Part shown: in pieces, positions 1-9,574 of the stretch
How the letters are laid out: every line of letters starts with the position of its first letter
Position numbering within the stretch: position 1 is the first letter of the stretch
DNA from: Marinobacter litoralis
Lineage (GTDB): Bacteria; Pseudomonadota; Gammaproteobacteria; Pseudomonadales; Oleiphilaceae
Reading direction: 5' to 3'
Assembly (NCBI RefSeq): GCF_016427555.1
Contig: NZ_JAELVS010000003.1
Location: forward strand, 356,519 to 420,518
Length of the DNA: 64,000 nucleotides
Made by a program: the position numbers and the translations under genes
The notes under the pieces: generated by a model
The model's database searches: none
Seen by the model: the letters and a program-made list of their open reading frames with translations, nothing else
Told to the model about the DNA's origin: nothing

Positions 1-11
1 TCTCGACGACA

Positions 12-2093
12 TCAGACCTTGAAGGCTTCGACCAACTTCTGAAGCGACGCCGTCAAACCGGACATCTGGCGTGAAGAATCCAAGGTTTCCTGTGCGTTTT
101 CGGCCGTGCTTTGGCCCAATTCACCGATGCTTTCAACATTGGCATTCACGTTCTTCGCCACTGCGGATTGCTCTTCAGCTGCCTGCGCAATCTGGTGGCT
201 CATATCGACAATTTCAGAAATTCCGTGTGCGATGCTATCCAGAGCCTGCGTCACTTCCGTAGACTTCTGAACGGTCAGTTCAGTCGCGCCATGACTACTG
301 GTCATGGCCGATACCGCTTCTTTCACCCCACCTTGCAAGCGGGAAATCATATCTTCGATTTCCTCAGTGGACTTGTGAGTACGCTGCGACAACGACCGCA
401 CCTCATCCGCCACTACCGCAAAGCCACGGCCGTATTCGCCAGCACGCGCAGCCTCGATGGCCGCATTAAGCGCCAACAAGTTGGTCTGCTCCGCGATGGC
501 TTTTATCTCGACAAGAACCTGACTGATGTTATCGCTGTCTTTGTTAACCCGATTGATGACATCCATCGCATCGGCAATCTCGCTGGCCAGCTTATGAATC
601 GTCTCTACGGTATCCGCAACCACCTGTCGGCCTGTTTCGGTGTCCCGCTCTGCGCTACCAGCGCTGTCGGCTACCCGATGGGCACTCTCGGTCACTTCGT
701 TTACCGCCTCGACCATCTGCCCCATGGCTTCATTAATCTGGCTGCTTTCATCCATCTGACGCGCCACCGCTTCACTGTTTGCAGCCGCAGTATCGTTGAC
801 CCGGACAGCCTGAAGGCCGACATCCGTGGTGGTCGCACTCACAGACCGGATCAGCTCGGCAATCTTGTCGGTCATGTTGTTGAATTCCGATGTGAGCACG
901 CCTAGTTCGTCGCGGTTCGAAAGCTCGATATGCGTGGTCATATCACCGGCTGCCACACTTCTGGCGGCAGAACTGAACCGGCCAATGGCAACCCTGACCG
1001 ACATAAAGAAACCAATGTACAAATACACCACTACCAGCATTACTGCGATCAGAGAGACAACAATGATGGTTCGCTGACGGGTTTCACTCGCTAAACGGTG
1101 TTCCAGGTTGGCCCCGACCACCTCAAAAATCGTCTCGGTCAAGGCATCGAAATGTTTGGTCTGGGCAGTTACCGTTGCATCGTATTCCTGCCACGGAGCC
1201 TCCAGCCGCATCGGGGTGATTATCTGAACATCCAGCGCATTCCTGACAACCAGCAAGCTGCCATCAACACGAGACAGGGCGGGATCCTCGGCCAACTCAG
1301 GCGAAGCATCTTTAGCAACCACCAGGCTGGGAGACAGCAAAGAGCTTCGGTTGGTCAAACGATCAAAGATCTCGTTCAGGTTTTCGCTCATTGCATAGCC
1401 CACCTGCCCGTCTACCAACGAGAAGATACCGTAGGATCGGGCGCTACCGATGGCATTACGTGCATCCGGAAAAACATCACGTACCAAGCCAAGCAATAAC
1501 TGGTTTTCGCGGGAAACGTCCTGCCCCAAACCCGACACTTCCATCGTGGCTGGCAACACGGCCACCACTTTCTGCACGAACTCCTGATAGTACTTGAACT
1601 GCGCGTCCATACTGCCCTGATAGCTATTACTCTTCAGGAGTGCACGCCAATCTTTCTGCAATGCAAGAATCTGTTCCTGCCAGGACCCGGATTCATCAAA
1701 CGAACGACGCGGTTCGGCCAAATCTGTCAGCAACGCATCCACTTGTTTCGCCGCCCGATCAGCTTTGTCAGCCAGTGCAGGATCTTCTTTGAGGATGGCG
1801 GGCGCTTTGTAGTCACGAAACTCCATTGCCGCTGCCAGCAATCGATCGGCGGTTTGCAGCTCCACTAATCCGTCAATGCTGCGATTCATGGTTTGCACAG
1901 ACTGATTGAGGCCGGAAATTACCAGCCAGGACAGCACCAAAATCGGACCAAGAAAGAGAATGCTGATGAGGCTGAACTTGTAAACCATCGGCAGCCGGTT
2001 CATCAACGCAATCGCTGGATTAATTAAGTAGTTCAAAGCGCCCTCGCCCAGATTCGAAAACCGAACCATGAATGTTATTTTTTTGATTTTCAC
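12..2093 (-). CDS. Methyl-accepting chemotaxis protein
   Basis: Transmembrane chemoreceptor that would control CheA kinase activity at the inner membrane. A first membrane segment lies at about residues 37-60, a periplasmic helical sensor region at 61-340 and a second membrane segment at 342-365. A HAMP domain follows at 365-418, then the cytoplasmic signalling helices. The hairpin tip at about 530-566 has the family signature ([20 protein letters not shown], then [12 protein letters not shown]). The ligand is not predictable. The listed start is a GTG with a poor ribosome site; an ATG at codon 9 (position 2069) is equally possible. It lies 42 bp downstream of ampE on the same strand and no che genes are nearby, so it is an orphan receptor. 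Confidence 0.93.
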   Translation of the reverse strand: MKIKKITFMVRFSNLGEGALNYLINPAIALMNRLPMVYKFSLISILFLGPILVLSWLVISGLNQSVQTMNRSIDGLVELQTADRLLAAAMEFRDYKAPAILKEDPALADKADRAAKQVDALLTDLAEPRRSFDESGSWQEQILALQKDWRALLKSNSYQGSMDAQFKYYQEFVQKVVAVLPATMEVSGLGQDVSRENQLLLGLVRDVFPDARNAIGSARSYGIFSLVDGQVGYAMSENLNEIFDRLTNRSSLLSPSLVVAKDASPELAEDPALSRVDGSLLVVRNALDVQIITPMRLEAPWQEYDATVTAQTKHFDALTETIFEVVGANLEHRLASETRQRTIIVVSLIAVMLVVVYLYIGFFMSVRVAIGRFSSAARSVAAGDMTTHIELSNRDELGVLTSEFNNMTDKIAELIRSVSATTTDVGLQAVRVNDTAAANSEAVARQMDESSQINEAMGQMVEAVNEVTESAHRVADSAGSAERDTETGRQVVADTVETIHKLASEIADAMDVINRVNKDSDNISQVLVEIKAIAEQTNLLALNAAIEAARAGEYGRGFAVVADEVRSLSQRTHKSTEEIEDMISRLQGGVKEAVSAMTSSHGATELTVQKSTEVTQALDSIAHGISEIVDMSHQIAQAAEEQSAVAKNVNANVESIGELGQSTAENAQETLDSSRQMSGLTASLQKLVEAFKV

Positions 2094-2135
2094 CTACAGC
2101 TGAAACGTTTGAATCGCTCCAAAGAGGTATTGGAT

Positions 2136-3023
2136 CTAAACCACGCCTGCAATAACCAGCAACGCAATGGCACAGATCCAAACCAGCATGCTGCGGCTCA
2201 ATAGATCCCTGATGGCAATCAGACTGCGGCCGCCGAAGCTTGGCCAGTCTGCCGGATGTAACTCCGAGAACCGTTCAGGATCAAGTGCATATCCGGTTAA
2301 CGACCCGTTGGCGGAAATCATTAGCACTTCCGTCGTCGATTTTTTCAAGCCGGGCAAAACTTGACGAACTTTACGGGACCAGCCAGACAAATCGCCCGCC
2401 ACACCGAACGTGCAGGCAAGCAATCGAGCCGGAATCCAGCCAACCCAAAAGGTCAGTTTTCGATACCCCGGTCGTGCTCCGGCTTGCGGCCAATGCTCCG
2501 CCAACGCCGATACACCACGAGCCAGAACGGCAGCCCCAATACCACCTACGACATACCAGAACACCACCAGGAAAAAACGGTCGAACACGTTGACAATCAG
2601 CGCCTTGGAAACCGACAAATGCATCACTTCGGGGGATACCGCCGCACCGCGCTCATCGGCCGGCAGCCGGTCTTTCACATGATGCCAGGCGCCCTGCATG
2701 TCACCATGCCCCCAAGCTTCGGAATAGGCCTTCAGTGACTCCTGCCAGCCCGGCACGCCCATCAGCAGGACAAGCAACACCATCTCTAACGGATAAACAG
2801 CCAGCCGAAACCCCAGCTGCTCTGCCAGCACCGTCAACAGTACCAGGCAAATCGCGGGCAGCACGACCAGCGCATACCCCCTTGTCGGGGACGTTTCATG
2901 CCCCGCCTTGCTCGTGGCCCCCTGCTGAAACCAGGCACGCCAGAATCCATCCGCGCTGTATGCGCCTTGCCGGTCCAGCTTGCGGCGAATCACATACGCC
3001 AACAGCAATATCACCAAAACCAT
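2136..3023 (-). CDS. ampE: AmpE-like regulatory membrane protein
   Basis: Integral membrane protein of the AmpE family (295 aa), historically linked to beta-lactamase induction and peptidoglycan recycling; its biochemical role is unsettled. Several hydrophobic segments are visible: the N-terminus, about residues 50-90, about 140-165 and the C-terminus. The ATG directly follows the ampD stop codon (TGA-ATG, no gap), so the two are translated from one message. Identification rests on the invariant ampD-ampE pairing and on the overall hydrophobicity and length (E. coli AmpE is about 284 aa). Confidence 0.85.
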   Translation of the reverse strand: MVLVILLLAYVIRRKLDRQGAYSADGFWRAWFQQGATSKAGHETSPTRGYALVVLPAICLVLLTVLAEQLGFRLAVYPLEMVLLVLLMGVPGWQESLKAYSEAWGHGDMQGAWHHVKDRLPADERGAAVSPEVMHLSVSKALIVNVFDRFFLVVFWYVVGGIGAAVLARGVSALAEHWPQAGARPGYRKLTFWVGWIPARLLACTFGVAGDLSGWSRKVRQVLPGLKKSTTEVLMISANGSLTGYALDPERFSELHPADWPSFGGRSLIAIRDLLSRSMLVWICAIALLVIAGVV

Positions 3024-3650
3024 TCAGTTTTTCTCCGAGCTGCTCACAAGCTTGTGAAAGTGCCGCCATTGAAACACCGGGCCAGGATCTGTCTTGCGGC
3101 CGGGGGCAATATCACTATGACCGGTGATGCGATCTGGGGTGACAGCGGGCCAGGCCGCCATAGTCAATCGCGTGAGCCGAGCCAAGGTTTGATACTGTGG
3201 CTCGGTATACGGAATGTCGTCAGTACCTTCAAGTTCGACCCCAATGGCAAAGTCATTGCATTCCTGCTCATCGCCAAAACAGGACCTGCCGGCATGCCAG
3301 GCTCGGTCAAGGCAACTGACAAACTGCACAACCGAACCATCCCGACGCACCAGTGCGTGCGCCGACACTTTCATGTCAGCGATCTCGGAAAAATAGGGGT
3401 GCGCGTGTCGATCCAGGCGGTTGCAAAAGAAATCTTCAATGTAAGGACCACCAAACTGCCCGGGAGGCAAACTGATGTTATGCACGACCAACAAGGTAAT
3501 CTCAGCTCCGTCCGGGCGGGGGCCGAAGTTGGGCGACGGGTGCCATATGCTATCGGGAAAGCGGCCGGTCTCCCGCAAGGTATCAACTTGCGAGGTAAAA
3601 TCAACGTTGGAACCGGAGGGGGCTATGAGATCAGATTGTATATTTGGCAA
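3024..3650 (-). CDS. ampD: 1,6-anhydro-N-acetylmuramyl-L-alanine amidase
   Basis: Cytosolic zinc amidase that cleaves the stem peptide from anhydro-MurNAc during cell-wall recycling. Zinc ligands H57, H178 and D188 and the catalytic E139 are visible (VVHNIS, GHSD, KTDPG, GVELEG). The reading frame has no ATG at its 5' end: a stop lies two codons upstream and the first usable start is TTG at 3650, preceded by a weak GGATGAG. This gives 208 aa, about 20 residues longer at the N-terminus than typical AmpD; another TTG at codon 25 would give the usual length, so the start is uncertain. ampE follows immediately. Confidence 0.93.
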   Translation of the reverse strand: MPNIQSDLIAPSGSNVDFTSQVDTLRETGRFPDSIWHPSPNFGPRPDGAEITLLVVHNISLPPGQFGGPYIEDFFCNRLDRHAHPYFSEIADMKVSAHALVRRDGSVVQFVSCLDRAWHAGRSCFGDEQECNDFAIGVELEGTDDIPYTEPQYQTLARLTRLTMAAWPAVTPDRITGHSDIAPGRKTDPGPVFQWRHFHKLVSSSEKN

Positions 3651-3672
3651 GGCTCATCCGTAGGGGCAATGA

Positions 3673-3699
3673 GTGATTCAAGTATTTCGATTGAATCAC
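3673..3699. repeat. 9-bp perfect inverted repeat upstream of ampD
   Basis: GTGATTCAA, a 9-nt loop, then TTGAATCAC. It lies between the DUF1631 stop (3742) and the ampD start (3650), both on the minus strand. No T-run follows on either strand, so it is a poor intrinsic terminator. It could be an operator or an mRNA hairpin in the ampD leader. Confidence 0.6.
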
Positions 3700-3741
3700 A
3701 AAGCGATTACAGATGCCACGAATTACCCGAATAGCAAGGCT

Positions 3742-6030
3742 TCAGTCCTTTCGACTTTGCCGGAGGTTATCAATGATGGATTCAAGTGCGCGATCGAAGA
3801 TCAAGCCATCATCCAACAACGTGATCTCATCTTTCTGCATCGCCAATGCAAGGTCGTCACGAAGATATTCGGCTACTTTCGCCCCGTTACGGTTCACAAA
3901 AATGTACTTATCGGTCGCCTTGATGAAGGCCGCCAGCTTGCAGCGAACCCGAACACCGTCTCTATTCAGTTCAAGCCAGGACCCTACGCTCAACTGATCA
4001 GCTGTATCGAGCCACCGTTGATCAGCAACGTCTTTTTCCGATTGAGCCGCTGCCTGATCGACAATCTCTACCGCGCCGCCGTTACCGTCGTCGCCCTGGT
4101 CTGAACCAGGCTCTTTCCCCTCATCCTTAAGTTCTTCAGGCTCAAGAAGCGGCGGCTCTGCTTCAGCGTTCTCATCAAAGGCAATATCAGAGTGCTCTGG
4201 CGCGTCCTCCTTGGAGTCGCCAGGCTCAATCGGCGCTGTCACCAGATTCTGCAGCACATCAACGTGCACCAACTCTAAGTCCCGTATCACCGCATCAGTA
4301 GCAAACGGATCCCAGGAAATTTCCTGTAACGCCTTACGCAGCCCTTCTACCACATCCGGAATGGCTCTCAACAGGTCCGAACGGGTGTCAGAGGAAACCG
4401 GATGCGGATCAACACTCCACACCAACCGCTCGGTCAACGCTCTGGCGCTGGCCCATTCATGGGTCTCCTCCCCGTGGCGCAATAACACCCACTGGAGATA
4501 GCGCGATAGTGGGTCGTGGACAATCTGTGAGACGGGCTGCGGGAGCTCGTGCGCTTCCGTTTGCTGGCGGATCAACTCGGCCGCGGCCTGCTGGGCGCGC
4601 TCCTGCCTGGCCCGCCCTTCTTCCGCATCCCGAAGCCTTTGCTCGACCAGTTCTCTGCGGCGGCGGTCCAGATCCATGAAATGACCGAAGTCTTTCACCA
4701 GTTCCTCGAACAGCCCCACGTTCTCGCTGTACTCAGACAACACGCGCTCAACGACTTCCTCAATTTTATCGCGCAGCGGATCCCGCACGCCCGCTCGCTT
4801 CTCACTCCACCCAATTGCCGCCAGTGCAAGTTCGTTCAGCAACTTACGTACCGGATGCCCGCCGCGGTTGAAGAAATTTCGGTCACAAAGGGCCACCTTC
4901 AATACCGGTATTTGCAGCCGGCCAATCAGCGCCTTCATCACCGGATGCAATTGCCGGTCTTCCAGAATAAACTCGAACAGCATTGAAACAAGGTTAATAA
5001 CATCACCATCAACCTGCCCAACAGACGCCTTTTCCCCCTCAACCGACTGTAGCAATGGTTTCAATTGATCCCGCAATGGCAGAACCTGTTCGTTGCGTGC
5101 AGTCTGGGTAGCTGATTGGAGCTGGCTCAACTGAGTGATCAATCGTTCTGTCTCTAACACCTGCCCTACAGCTTTCTCCGCCGGGGCTTCCTGATGATCG
5201 GTTTGATGCAGCAACGCGCTTAACTCACTTAATGTCGGCGTTACTTCCGCCTCTTTGTCATGGGAGGCAAGGTTCGAGCCGCCACTGTGTCGGGTACTGT
5301 CTGATGTCGGCACCGCACGAGGAATAGAAGAACCCGCACGCGGCGGTGTGGTCATCTCCGTCAATACGCCCTGGGTCACCAGGGTCTGGTTACAGGCCTG
5401 ATAAAACGCCCCGAGCTGTTCGGTGAGCATTCGCTCGAAAAGCTTCAGCACCACCAGTTTGGCACGGATGTCGATATCGAGATCCGCGCAGGCTTCTGAA
5501 ATCGCTCCTCCCAATACTTCGGGGCTCAGTGGAATCTGTGCGTCGGTCAGCGACAAGTCCGGAACGGAATGGCGCACTCTGGCCGCCAACAGACTCAAGA
5601 CTTCCGCATACCGGTTCCGCAACCGATTGATCAGGTTGTCCAGCGCTACCTGCTGTTCAAGATCCCCGTGGTCAACCAAACTTAGTGAATCAACATCCAC
5701 GTGTTCCAGCGACTGACCTTTCTGACCCGGATGAAATCGCCCCAGTTCGTTAAAGGACTGACTTACGTACTGCAGAATGGATACGGTCATGGCCTTGCGC
5801 CGCAAGCGCAGTTCACGCATGGCATCAAAATAGGAGGCCTGGTCCTGGTTCGAGCCCGCTCGGTCAGCCAAAGCGAACAAACTGTCATCAGCCTTTTCGA
5901 AAAAACCCGCAAGCACGGTCTGGAGTGATTGGCCGGAACTGTCCCGCAGTCGCACTAACGCTAACGGTAGCGAGAATTTGCCTACCGATGTTTGGCCACC
6001 CAAGTGAACGACCTTACTGTGCTGTGCCAT
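3742..6030 (-). CDS. DUF1631 family protein
   Basis: Large soluble protein (762 aa from the chosen start) matching the DUF1631 family, whose function is unknown. It is rich in charged helices; a basic, Arg/Glu-rich region near the middle resembles a coiled coil. An acidic linker precedes a C-terminal domain of about 90 residues (WLELNRDGVRVRCKL, then YIFVNRNG) that resembles a small beta-barrel of PilZ type; that resemblance is by eye only. The start at 6030 is preferred over an upstream ATG at 6105 because GGAG sits 8 nt before it. It is divergent from nadC across a 216-bp region. Confidence 0.8.
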   Translation of the reverse strand: MAQHSKVVHLGGQTSVGKFSLPLALVRLRDSSGQSLQTVLAGFFEKADDSLFALADRAGSNQDQASYFDAMRELRLRRKAMTVSILQYVSQSFNELGRFHPGQKGQSLEHVDVDSLSLVDHGDLEQQVALDNLINRLRNRYAEVLSLLAARVRHSVPDLSLTDAQIPLSPEVLGGAISEACADLDIDIRAKLVVLKLFERMLTEQLGAFYQACNQTLVTQGVLTEMTTPPRAGSSIPRAVPTSDSTRHSGGSNLASHDKEAEVTPTLSELSALLHQTDHQEAPAEKAVGQVLETERLITQLSQLQSATQTARNEQVLPLRDQLKPLLQSVEGEKASVGQVDGDVINLVSMLFEFILEDRQLHPVMKALIGRLQIPVLKVALCDRNFFNRGGHPVRKLLNELALAAIGWSEKRAGVRDPLRDKIEEVVERVLSEYSENVGLFEELVKDFGHFMDLDRRRRELVEQRLRDAEEGRARQERAQQAAAELIRQQTEAHELPQPVSQIVHDPLSRYLQWVLLRHGEETHEWASARALTERLVWSVDPHPVSSDTRSDLLRAIPDVVEGLRKALQEISWDPFATDAVIRDLELVHVDVLQNLVTAPIEPGDSKEDAPEHSDIAFDENAEAEPPLLEPEELKDEGKEPGSDQGDDGNGGAVEIVDQAAAQSEKDVADQRWLDTADQLSVGSWLELNRDGVRVRCKLAAFIKATDKYIFVNRNGAKVAEYLRDDLALAMQKDEITLLDDGLIFDRALESIIDNLRQSRKD

Positions 6031-6099
6031 GGATATGCTCCGTCCCAAACCTGTTAAACAATGTAAAACACGGCGTGAATACATCATATAGGCATTGCC

Positions 6100-6139
6100 T
6101 GTCACCTTCTGTCAGAATTTGTCACCTTTTGTTTACGCC
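6100..6139. promoter_or_regulatory. Four 10-bp-phased TGTCA-type repeats between DUF1631 and nadC
   Basis: Four units begin at 6100, 6110, 6120 and 6130. The first three are TGTCA followed by five variable bases, the fourth starts TGTTT. The exact 10-bp phase puts every unit on one face of the helix. The last unit overlaps the proposed nadC -35 box, so a protein bound here could repress nadC; the array also lies 70-110 bp upstream of the divergent DUF1631 start. The binding protein is unknown. Confidence 0.5.
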
Positions 6140-6157
6140 GGAACTCAGTCACATTAT
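6129..6157 (+). promoter_or_regulatory. Putative nadC promoter
   Basis: TTGTTT at 6129-6134, a 17-bp spacer, then CATTAT at 6152-6157. Each box matches the sigma-70 consensus at 4 of 6 positions. It lies about 90 bp upstream of the nadC ATG. Inferred by eye. Confidence 0.4.
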
Positions 6158-6246
6158 TCGGTCTCGCACGGCGCATTTTGATTAACTGCCCGAGCGAAGT
6201 AGAATTGCGGGCCATCAACCCACATTCACTTACCCGGAACGTCACC

Positions 6247-7086
6247 ATGATCAACCCAGAACTGCTTCGACAGGCCCGCATTGAATCCGTTGCTCAAAGC
6301 CTGCGGGAAGACATTGGCGATGGCGACATCACCGCCATGCTGATCCCTGCCGACAAGCCAGCCGAAGGCCGGGTTATCACGCGCGAACCTGCCAGGCTGG
6401 CCGGTAAAGAATGGGTGAACGAAGTATTTCGCCAGGTAGACCCGCAGGTTAAGCTGGAATGGTTGCATGAAGATGGCGATCAACTGCAGGCGGATGACGT
6501 TATCTTCCGGATGTCCGGAAACGCCCGCTCGCTTCTGACCGCCGAGCGCTCTGCACTCAACTGGCTTCAGATGTTATCGGGCGTGGCCACCGAATGCGCC
6601 CGGTTTGCTGCCAAGGTTTCGCACACCAAGGTGCAACTGCTGGATACTCGCAAGACACTGCCAGGGTTACGACTTGCCCAGAAGTATGCGGTCACCTGCG
6701 GCGATTGCAGCAATCACCGCATCGGGCTGTGGGACGCTTTTCTGATCAAGGAAAATCACATTGCTGCGTGCGGGTCTATCGCAGCAGCCGTTAAAGAGGC
6801 CCATCGCATTGCTCCGGGCAAACCGGTCGAAGTAGAAACCGAATCTCTGGATGAGCTAAGGCAAGCACTGGATGCCGGTGCCGACATCATTATGCTGGAC
6901 GAGTTTTCCATGGAGGATATGAAACAAGCGGTGCAGCATGTTGGCGGGCGCGCAAAACTTGAAGCTTCAGGTGGTATCAACGAACAAACACTGGTTCCCA
7001 TTGCAGAAACTGGCGTTGATTTCATTTCGATTGGCGCCCTGACCAAAGACGTGAAAGCCATCGACCTATCTATGCGTCTGGATTAA
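6247..7086 (+). CDS. nadC: Nicotinate-nucleotide pyrophosphorylase (carboxylating)
   Basis: Cytosolic quinolinate phosphoribosyltransferase of de novo NAD synthesis: quinolinate + PRPP gives nicotinate mononucleotide, CO2 and PPi. The signature [12 protein letters not shown] is followed by NHRIGL and LIKENH, and by LDEFS and EASGGI in the barrel. The segment before NHR reads CGDCS where many homologues have a glycine-rich CGG. The start at 6247 (MINPELL) fits the family length (279 aa); the frame is open upstream to 6178 but that part is not conserved-looking. It is convergent with the YqcC-like gene. Confidence 0.96.
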   Translation: MINPELLRQARIESVAQSLREDIGDGDITAMLIPADKPAEGRVITREPARLAGKEWVNEVFRQVDPQVKLEWLHEDGDQLQADDVIFRMSGNARSLLTAERSALNWLQMLSGVATECARFAAKVSHTKVQLLDTRKTLPGLRLAQKYAVTCGDCSNHRIGLWDAFLIKENHIAACGSIAAAVKEAHRIAPGKPVEVETESLDELRQALDAGADIIMLDEFSMEDMKQAVQHVGGRAKLEASGGINEQTLVPIAETGVDFISIGALTKDVKAIDLSMRLD

Positions 7087-7095
7087 TCCAGACGC
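7074..7095 (+). terminator. Palindrome across the nadC stop codon
   Basis: A perfect 22-nt palindrome (GCGTCTGGATT and its mirror) contains the nadC TAA and is followed by CTTTTC. It could act as a short intrinsic terminator between the convergent nadC and YqcC-like genes. The T-run is short. Confidence 0.5.
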
Positions 7096-7102
7096 TTTTC
7101 GA

Positions 7103-7438
7103 TCACTCCCCCGACAGCAAACTATCCATGTGCGCCAGTGCCTGAATAAGCTTGGCGCCACTTTCGTTGCGCCCGCGGAAGTACTCCTCGGCCATCGGCG
7201 CAATACCGGACACCGACGGCAGTGGCTGCCCGCCTTCGAGCAACACTTTCATGCGCGCCACGAAAACAAACTGAAGCCACTGCGGAAAGCTCATGGTATC
7301 GAGACAGAACGGCTGCGTGCTTTCAAACGCTTCTGGCGGAAGCGGTTGCTCTTGCCATGCATCCATGACTCTAAGCTCCATTTCTATCTGGAGCAAACTG
7401 TCGGCAACGTGACTTGCGTGAATCTGGCTATCAGTCAT
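7103..7438 (-). CDS. YqcC family protein (DUF446)
   Basis: Small soluble protein (111 aa) of the YqcC/DUF446 family, function unknown. The conserved stretch STQPFCLDTMSFPQWLQFVF and the later GIAPMAEEYF identify it. The ATG at 7438 is preferred: GAAGGA precedes it, although closely. A TTG at 7456 overlapping the ParA stop codon is possible. It follows ParA directly, which suggests one transcript. Confidence 0.85.
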   Translation of the reverse strand: MTDSQIHASHVADSLLQIEMELRVMDAWQEQPLPPEAFESTQPFCLDTMSFPQWLQFVFVARMKVLLEGGQPLPSVSGIAPMAEEYFRGRNESGAKLIQALAHMDSLLSGE

Positions 7439-7452
7439 GGTCCTTCGCCCTG

Positions 7453-8250
7453 TCAATCCGCCAGCGCTTCCAGCTCAACCGCTTCACCGTGCAGCACCCG
7501 GTACAAATCTTCGAACTGCTGGGTGAGCGCATGCTTGGGCGCCATATGTATCAATGGTTTTCGTGCCTGATGGGATTCTTTCATTTTCACTGAGCTGGAC
7601 AAACGCACCGGCAGGACCGGCAAGCCCTCGTCAATCAGCTCCCGCACCAACTGCTTTGGCAGACTGGCCCTCGGCTGGAACTGATTCGCCACGATGCCTT
7701 CAACGACCAAGGCTTCATTATGGTCTTCCTGCAACTCGCGAATCTCATGCAAAATGTTGTACAGGGCCTGGCGCGAAAAGTCGTCACAGTCGAATGGAAT
7801 CAGGCACCGCTGCGCGGCAATCAACGCTGACCGAGTATAGAAATTAAGAGCCGGTGCGGTGTCGATAAAAATCTCGTCAAAACTGTCACCCAGTTTCTTC
7901 AGAAATTCTCTCAACTTGTAAATCTTGTGCTTGGCTTCCAATTTGCGCTCAAGAAAATCCAGTTCCGGGCTGGAAGGCAACACAAACAGGTTTTCATAAG
8001 GCGTGGCATGCACAAACTCATCCGGGCGACGGGTGAACATGCTGAACGCAACCGTTTGCTCTAAGAGGTCTGCCACCGTGTCCTTCAGTTCAGAGGAGGC
8101 CTTACCCAACAGGTAATGGGTAGAGTTCCCTTGAGGATCAAGATCAACAACCAGAGTCCGCTTTCCCCGGGCAGCACTGATTGCTGCAAGATTACAGGTA
8201 ATGCTGGATTTGCCCACACCACCTTTTTGGTTGAATACAACCCGTCTCAT
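7453..8250 (-). CDS. Orphan ParA/Soj-family ATPase
   Basis: Deviant Walker-A ATPase (265 aa) of the ParA/MinD class. KGGVGKSS at residues 9-16 and VVDLDPQGNST form the nucleotide site. Members move or position DNA or protein cargo on the nucleoid or membrane. No ParB gene or parS-like site is nearby, so this is an orphan whose cargo is unknown. A GGAG lies about 9 nt upstream of the ATG. It sits 50 bp downstream of hda and just before the YqcC-like gene. Confidence 0.88.
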   Translation of the reverse strand: MRRVVFNQKGGVGKSSITCNLAAISAARGKRTLVVDLDPQGNSTHYLLGKASSELKDTVADLLEQTVAFSMFTRRPDEFVHATPYENLFVLPSSPELDFLERKLEAKHKIYKLREFLKKLGDSFDEIFIDTAPALNFYTRSALIAAQRCLIPFDCDDFSRQALYNILHEIRELQEDHNEALVVEGIVANQFQPRASLPKQLVRELIDEGLPVLPVRLSSSVKMKESHQARKPLIHMAPKHALTQQFEDLYRVLHGEAVELEALAD

Positions 8251-8300
8251 GTCATCTCTCCAATCGTCTTTGTAGTTTTGAATTCTTTGTTATTGTGCTG

Positions 8301-9017
8301 CTACCAACCCATAACCGTTTTTACGAATGGAATGGTCAAACGCCGCTGGGCCTGCAGCGAGTTTTCATCAAGCGTATCCAGAATACCCAACAGATCTCCG
8401 AGCTTTCGTGGCGCTCGCCGCATGATGAAGTTGGCCACATCGTCGCTTACGACCAACCCACGCTGCTCTGCTCTGGCCATGAGTATATGCATCCGGTCTT
8501 CGTCCCGGTACAACCCCAGTTGAAGCAATAACCCGTGAGACAGGCGGGACACCAGATCCGGCAACCTGAACGGCAATGACCCGGGCACTTCCGACAGACT
8601 TACGAGCAGCAGACCGCCACGGTCCATTACCCGGTTGTAAAGATGAAAAATCGCCTCTTCCCAATCGGGTTTACCAGCAATTTTGTCCAGATCATCGAGA
8701 CAAAGTAACGGGTGAACCTCGAGGCCATCCAGCGCGTCCGGACCAAAGGGCAGCAATTCGCCAATACTGATACAAACACCAGCCCGGCCGAATTGGTCGG
8801 TTTTGTTGCAGGCAGCCTGTAACAAATGGCTTTTGCCGGTATCGGAATCTCCGCAGACGACAACTACTGGCAGCCCCTGTGGTGCATCACAGATGGCCTC
8901 AAGACGACGAGCCGCCTCACGATTCCTGTCGCCATGAAAATTATCGAAACGAGCGTCATCCCTGAGTTTGACCCCGAGGATCATCTGAGACGGTATCACG
9001 ACCGCTTTGCCCTCCAT
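8301..9017 (-). CDS. hda: DnaA regulatory inactivator Hda
   Basis: AAA+ protein that, with the DNA-loaded sliding clamp, stimulates ATP hydrolysis by DnaA and prevents over-initiation of replication. A clamp-binding-like peptide (QMILGV, residues 11-16) is followed by LRDDARFDNF, a Walker A (GDSDTGKS) and a Walker B (LLCLDDLDKI). The C-terminus has the sensor-2 helices but no DnaA-type DNA-binding domain, which separates it from DnaA. The ATG at 9017 is used because it keeps the clamp motif near the N-terminus; it overlaps the 3' end of the upstream CDP-alcohol transferase gene by 22 bp. Confidence 0.93.
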   Translation of the reverse strand: MEGKAVVIPSQMILGVKLRDDARFDNFHGDRNREAARRLEAICDAPQGLPVVVVCGDSDTGKSHLLQAACNKTDQFGRAGVCISIGELLPFGPDALDGLEVHPLLCLDDLDKIAGKPDWEEAIFHLYNRVMDRGGLLLVSLSEVPGSLPFRLPDLVSRLSHGLLLQLGLYRDEDRMHILMARAEQRGLVVSDDVANFIMRRAPRKLGDLLGILDTLDENSLQAQRRLTIPFVKTVMGW

Positions 9018-9556
9018 GCCCTCACACCCCAAACCAAAACATAATGGCCACCGCTAAAGACCGCGGACAAGGCAACGACCCAGATACTGGCTGTGAGGAT
9101 CCAGGGTTCCATCGACAAACCGGCCATAAGAATAATGATTACCAAAGCGGCCAAAATTTGGATAAAGGTATTCATCTTGCCCGGTATACTCGGCTCCATT
9201 TCAAAGCGCCCTACGCCATAATGAAACGCAAGCCCCCCGCACACAATAAGCAAATCACGCCCAAGCACCAAGGCAAACAACCAAACCGGCAACACGCCCG
9301 TAATCGTCAACATCAGGTACGTGGTGATCAGCAATGCTTTGTCGGCCAGCGGATCTGCAATTGCACCAAGCCGGCTTTTCCAGTTGAAGGTGCGGGCGAG
9401 AAAGCCATCAATCGCATCGGTCAGCGCTGCCACTGCAAAAATAGCCAGCGCAAGGCGATACCCGCCGTCAAGCAAGGCACCGGCGAACGGAATGACCAGC
9501 ACGATCCGCAAAAACGTCAGTGCGTTGGGAATCCAACGCAACTGCTGCGATCTCAC
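8996..9556 (-). CDS. CDP-alcohol phosphatidyltransferase family protein
   Basis: Membrane enzyme (186 aa) of the PgsA/Cls-type CDP-alcohol phosphatidyltransferase superfamily. The catalytic signature is at residues 47-73: D-A-I-D-G-F-L-A-R, then G-A-I-A-D-P-L-A-D. It would transfer a phosphatidyl group from CDP-diacylglycerol to an alcohol acceptor. PgsA itself is possible, but pgsA usually lies beside uvrC, so this may be a paralogue with a different acceptor. It starts with GTG, supported by GGAG 8 nt upstream. It is 18 bp downstream of DUF2066 and overlaps hda. Confidence 0.85.
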   Translation of the reverse strand: MRSQQLRWIPNALTFLRIVLVIPFAGALLDGGYRLALAIFAVAALTDAIDGFLARTFNWKSRLGAIADPLADKALLITTYLMLTITGVLPVWLFALVLGRDLLIVCGGLAFHYGVGRFEMEPSIPGKMNTFIQILAALVIIILMAGLSMEPWILTASIWVVALSAVFSGGHYVLVWGVRAWRAKRS

Positions 9557-9574
9557 GTATAAATCTCCGTCAGT

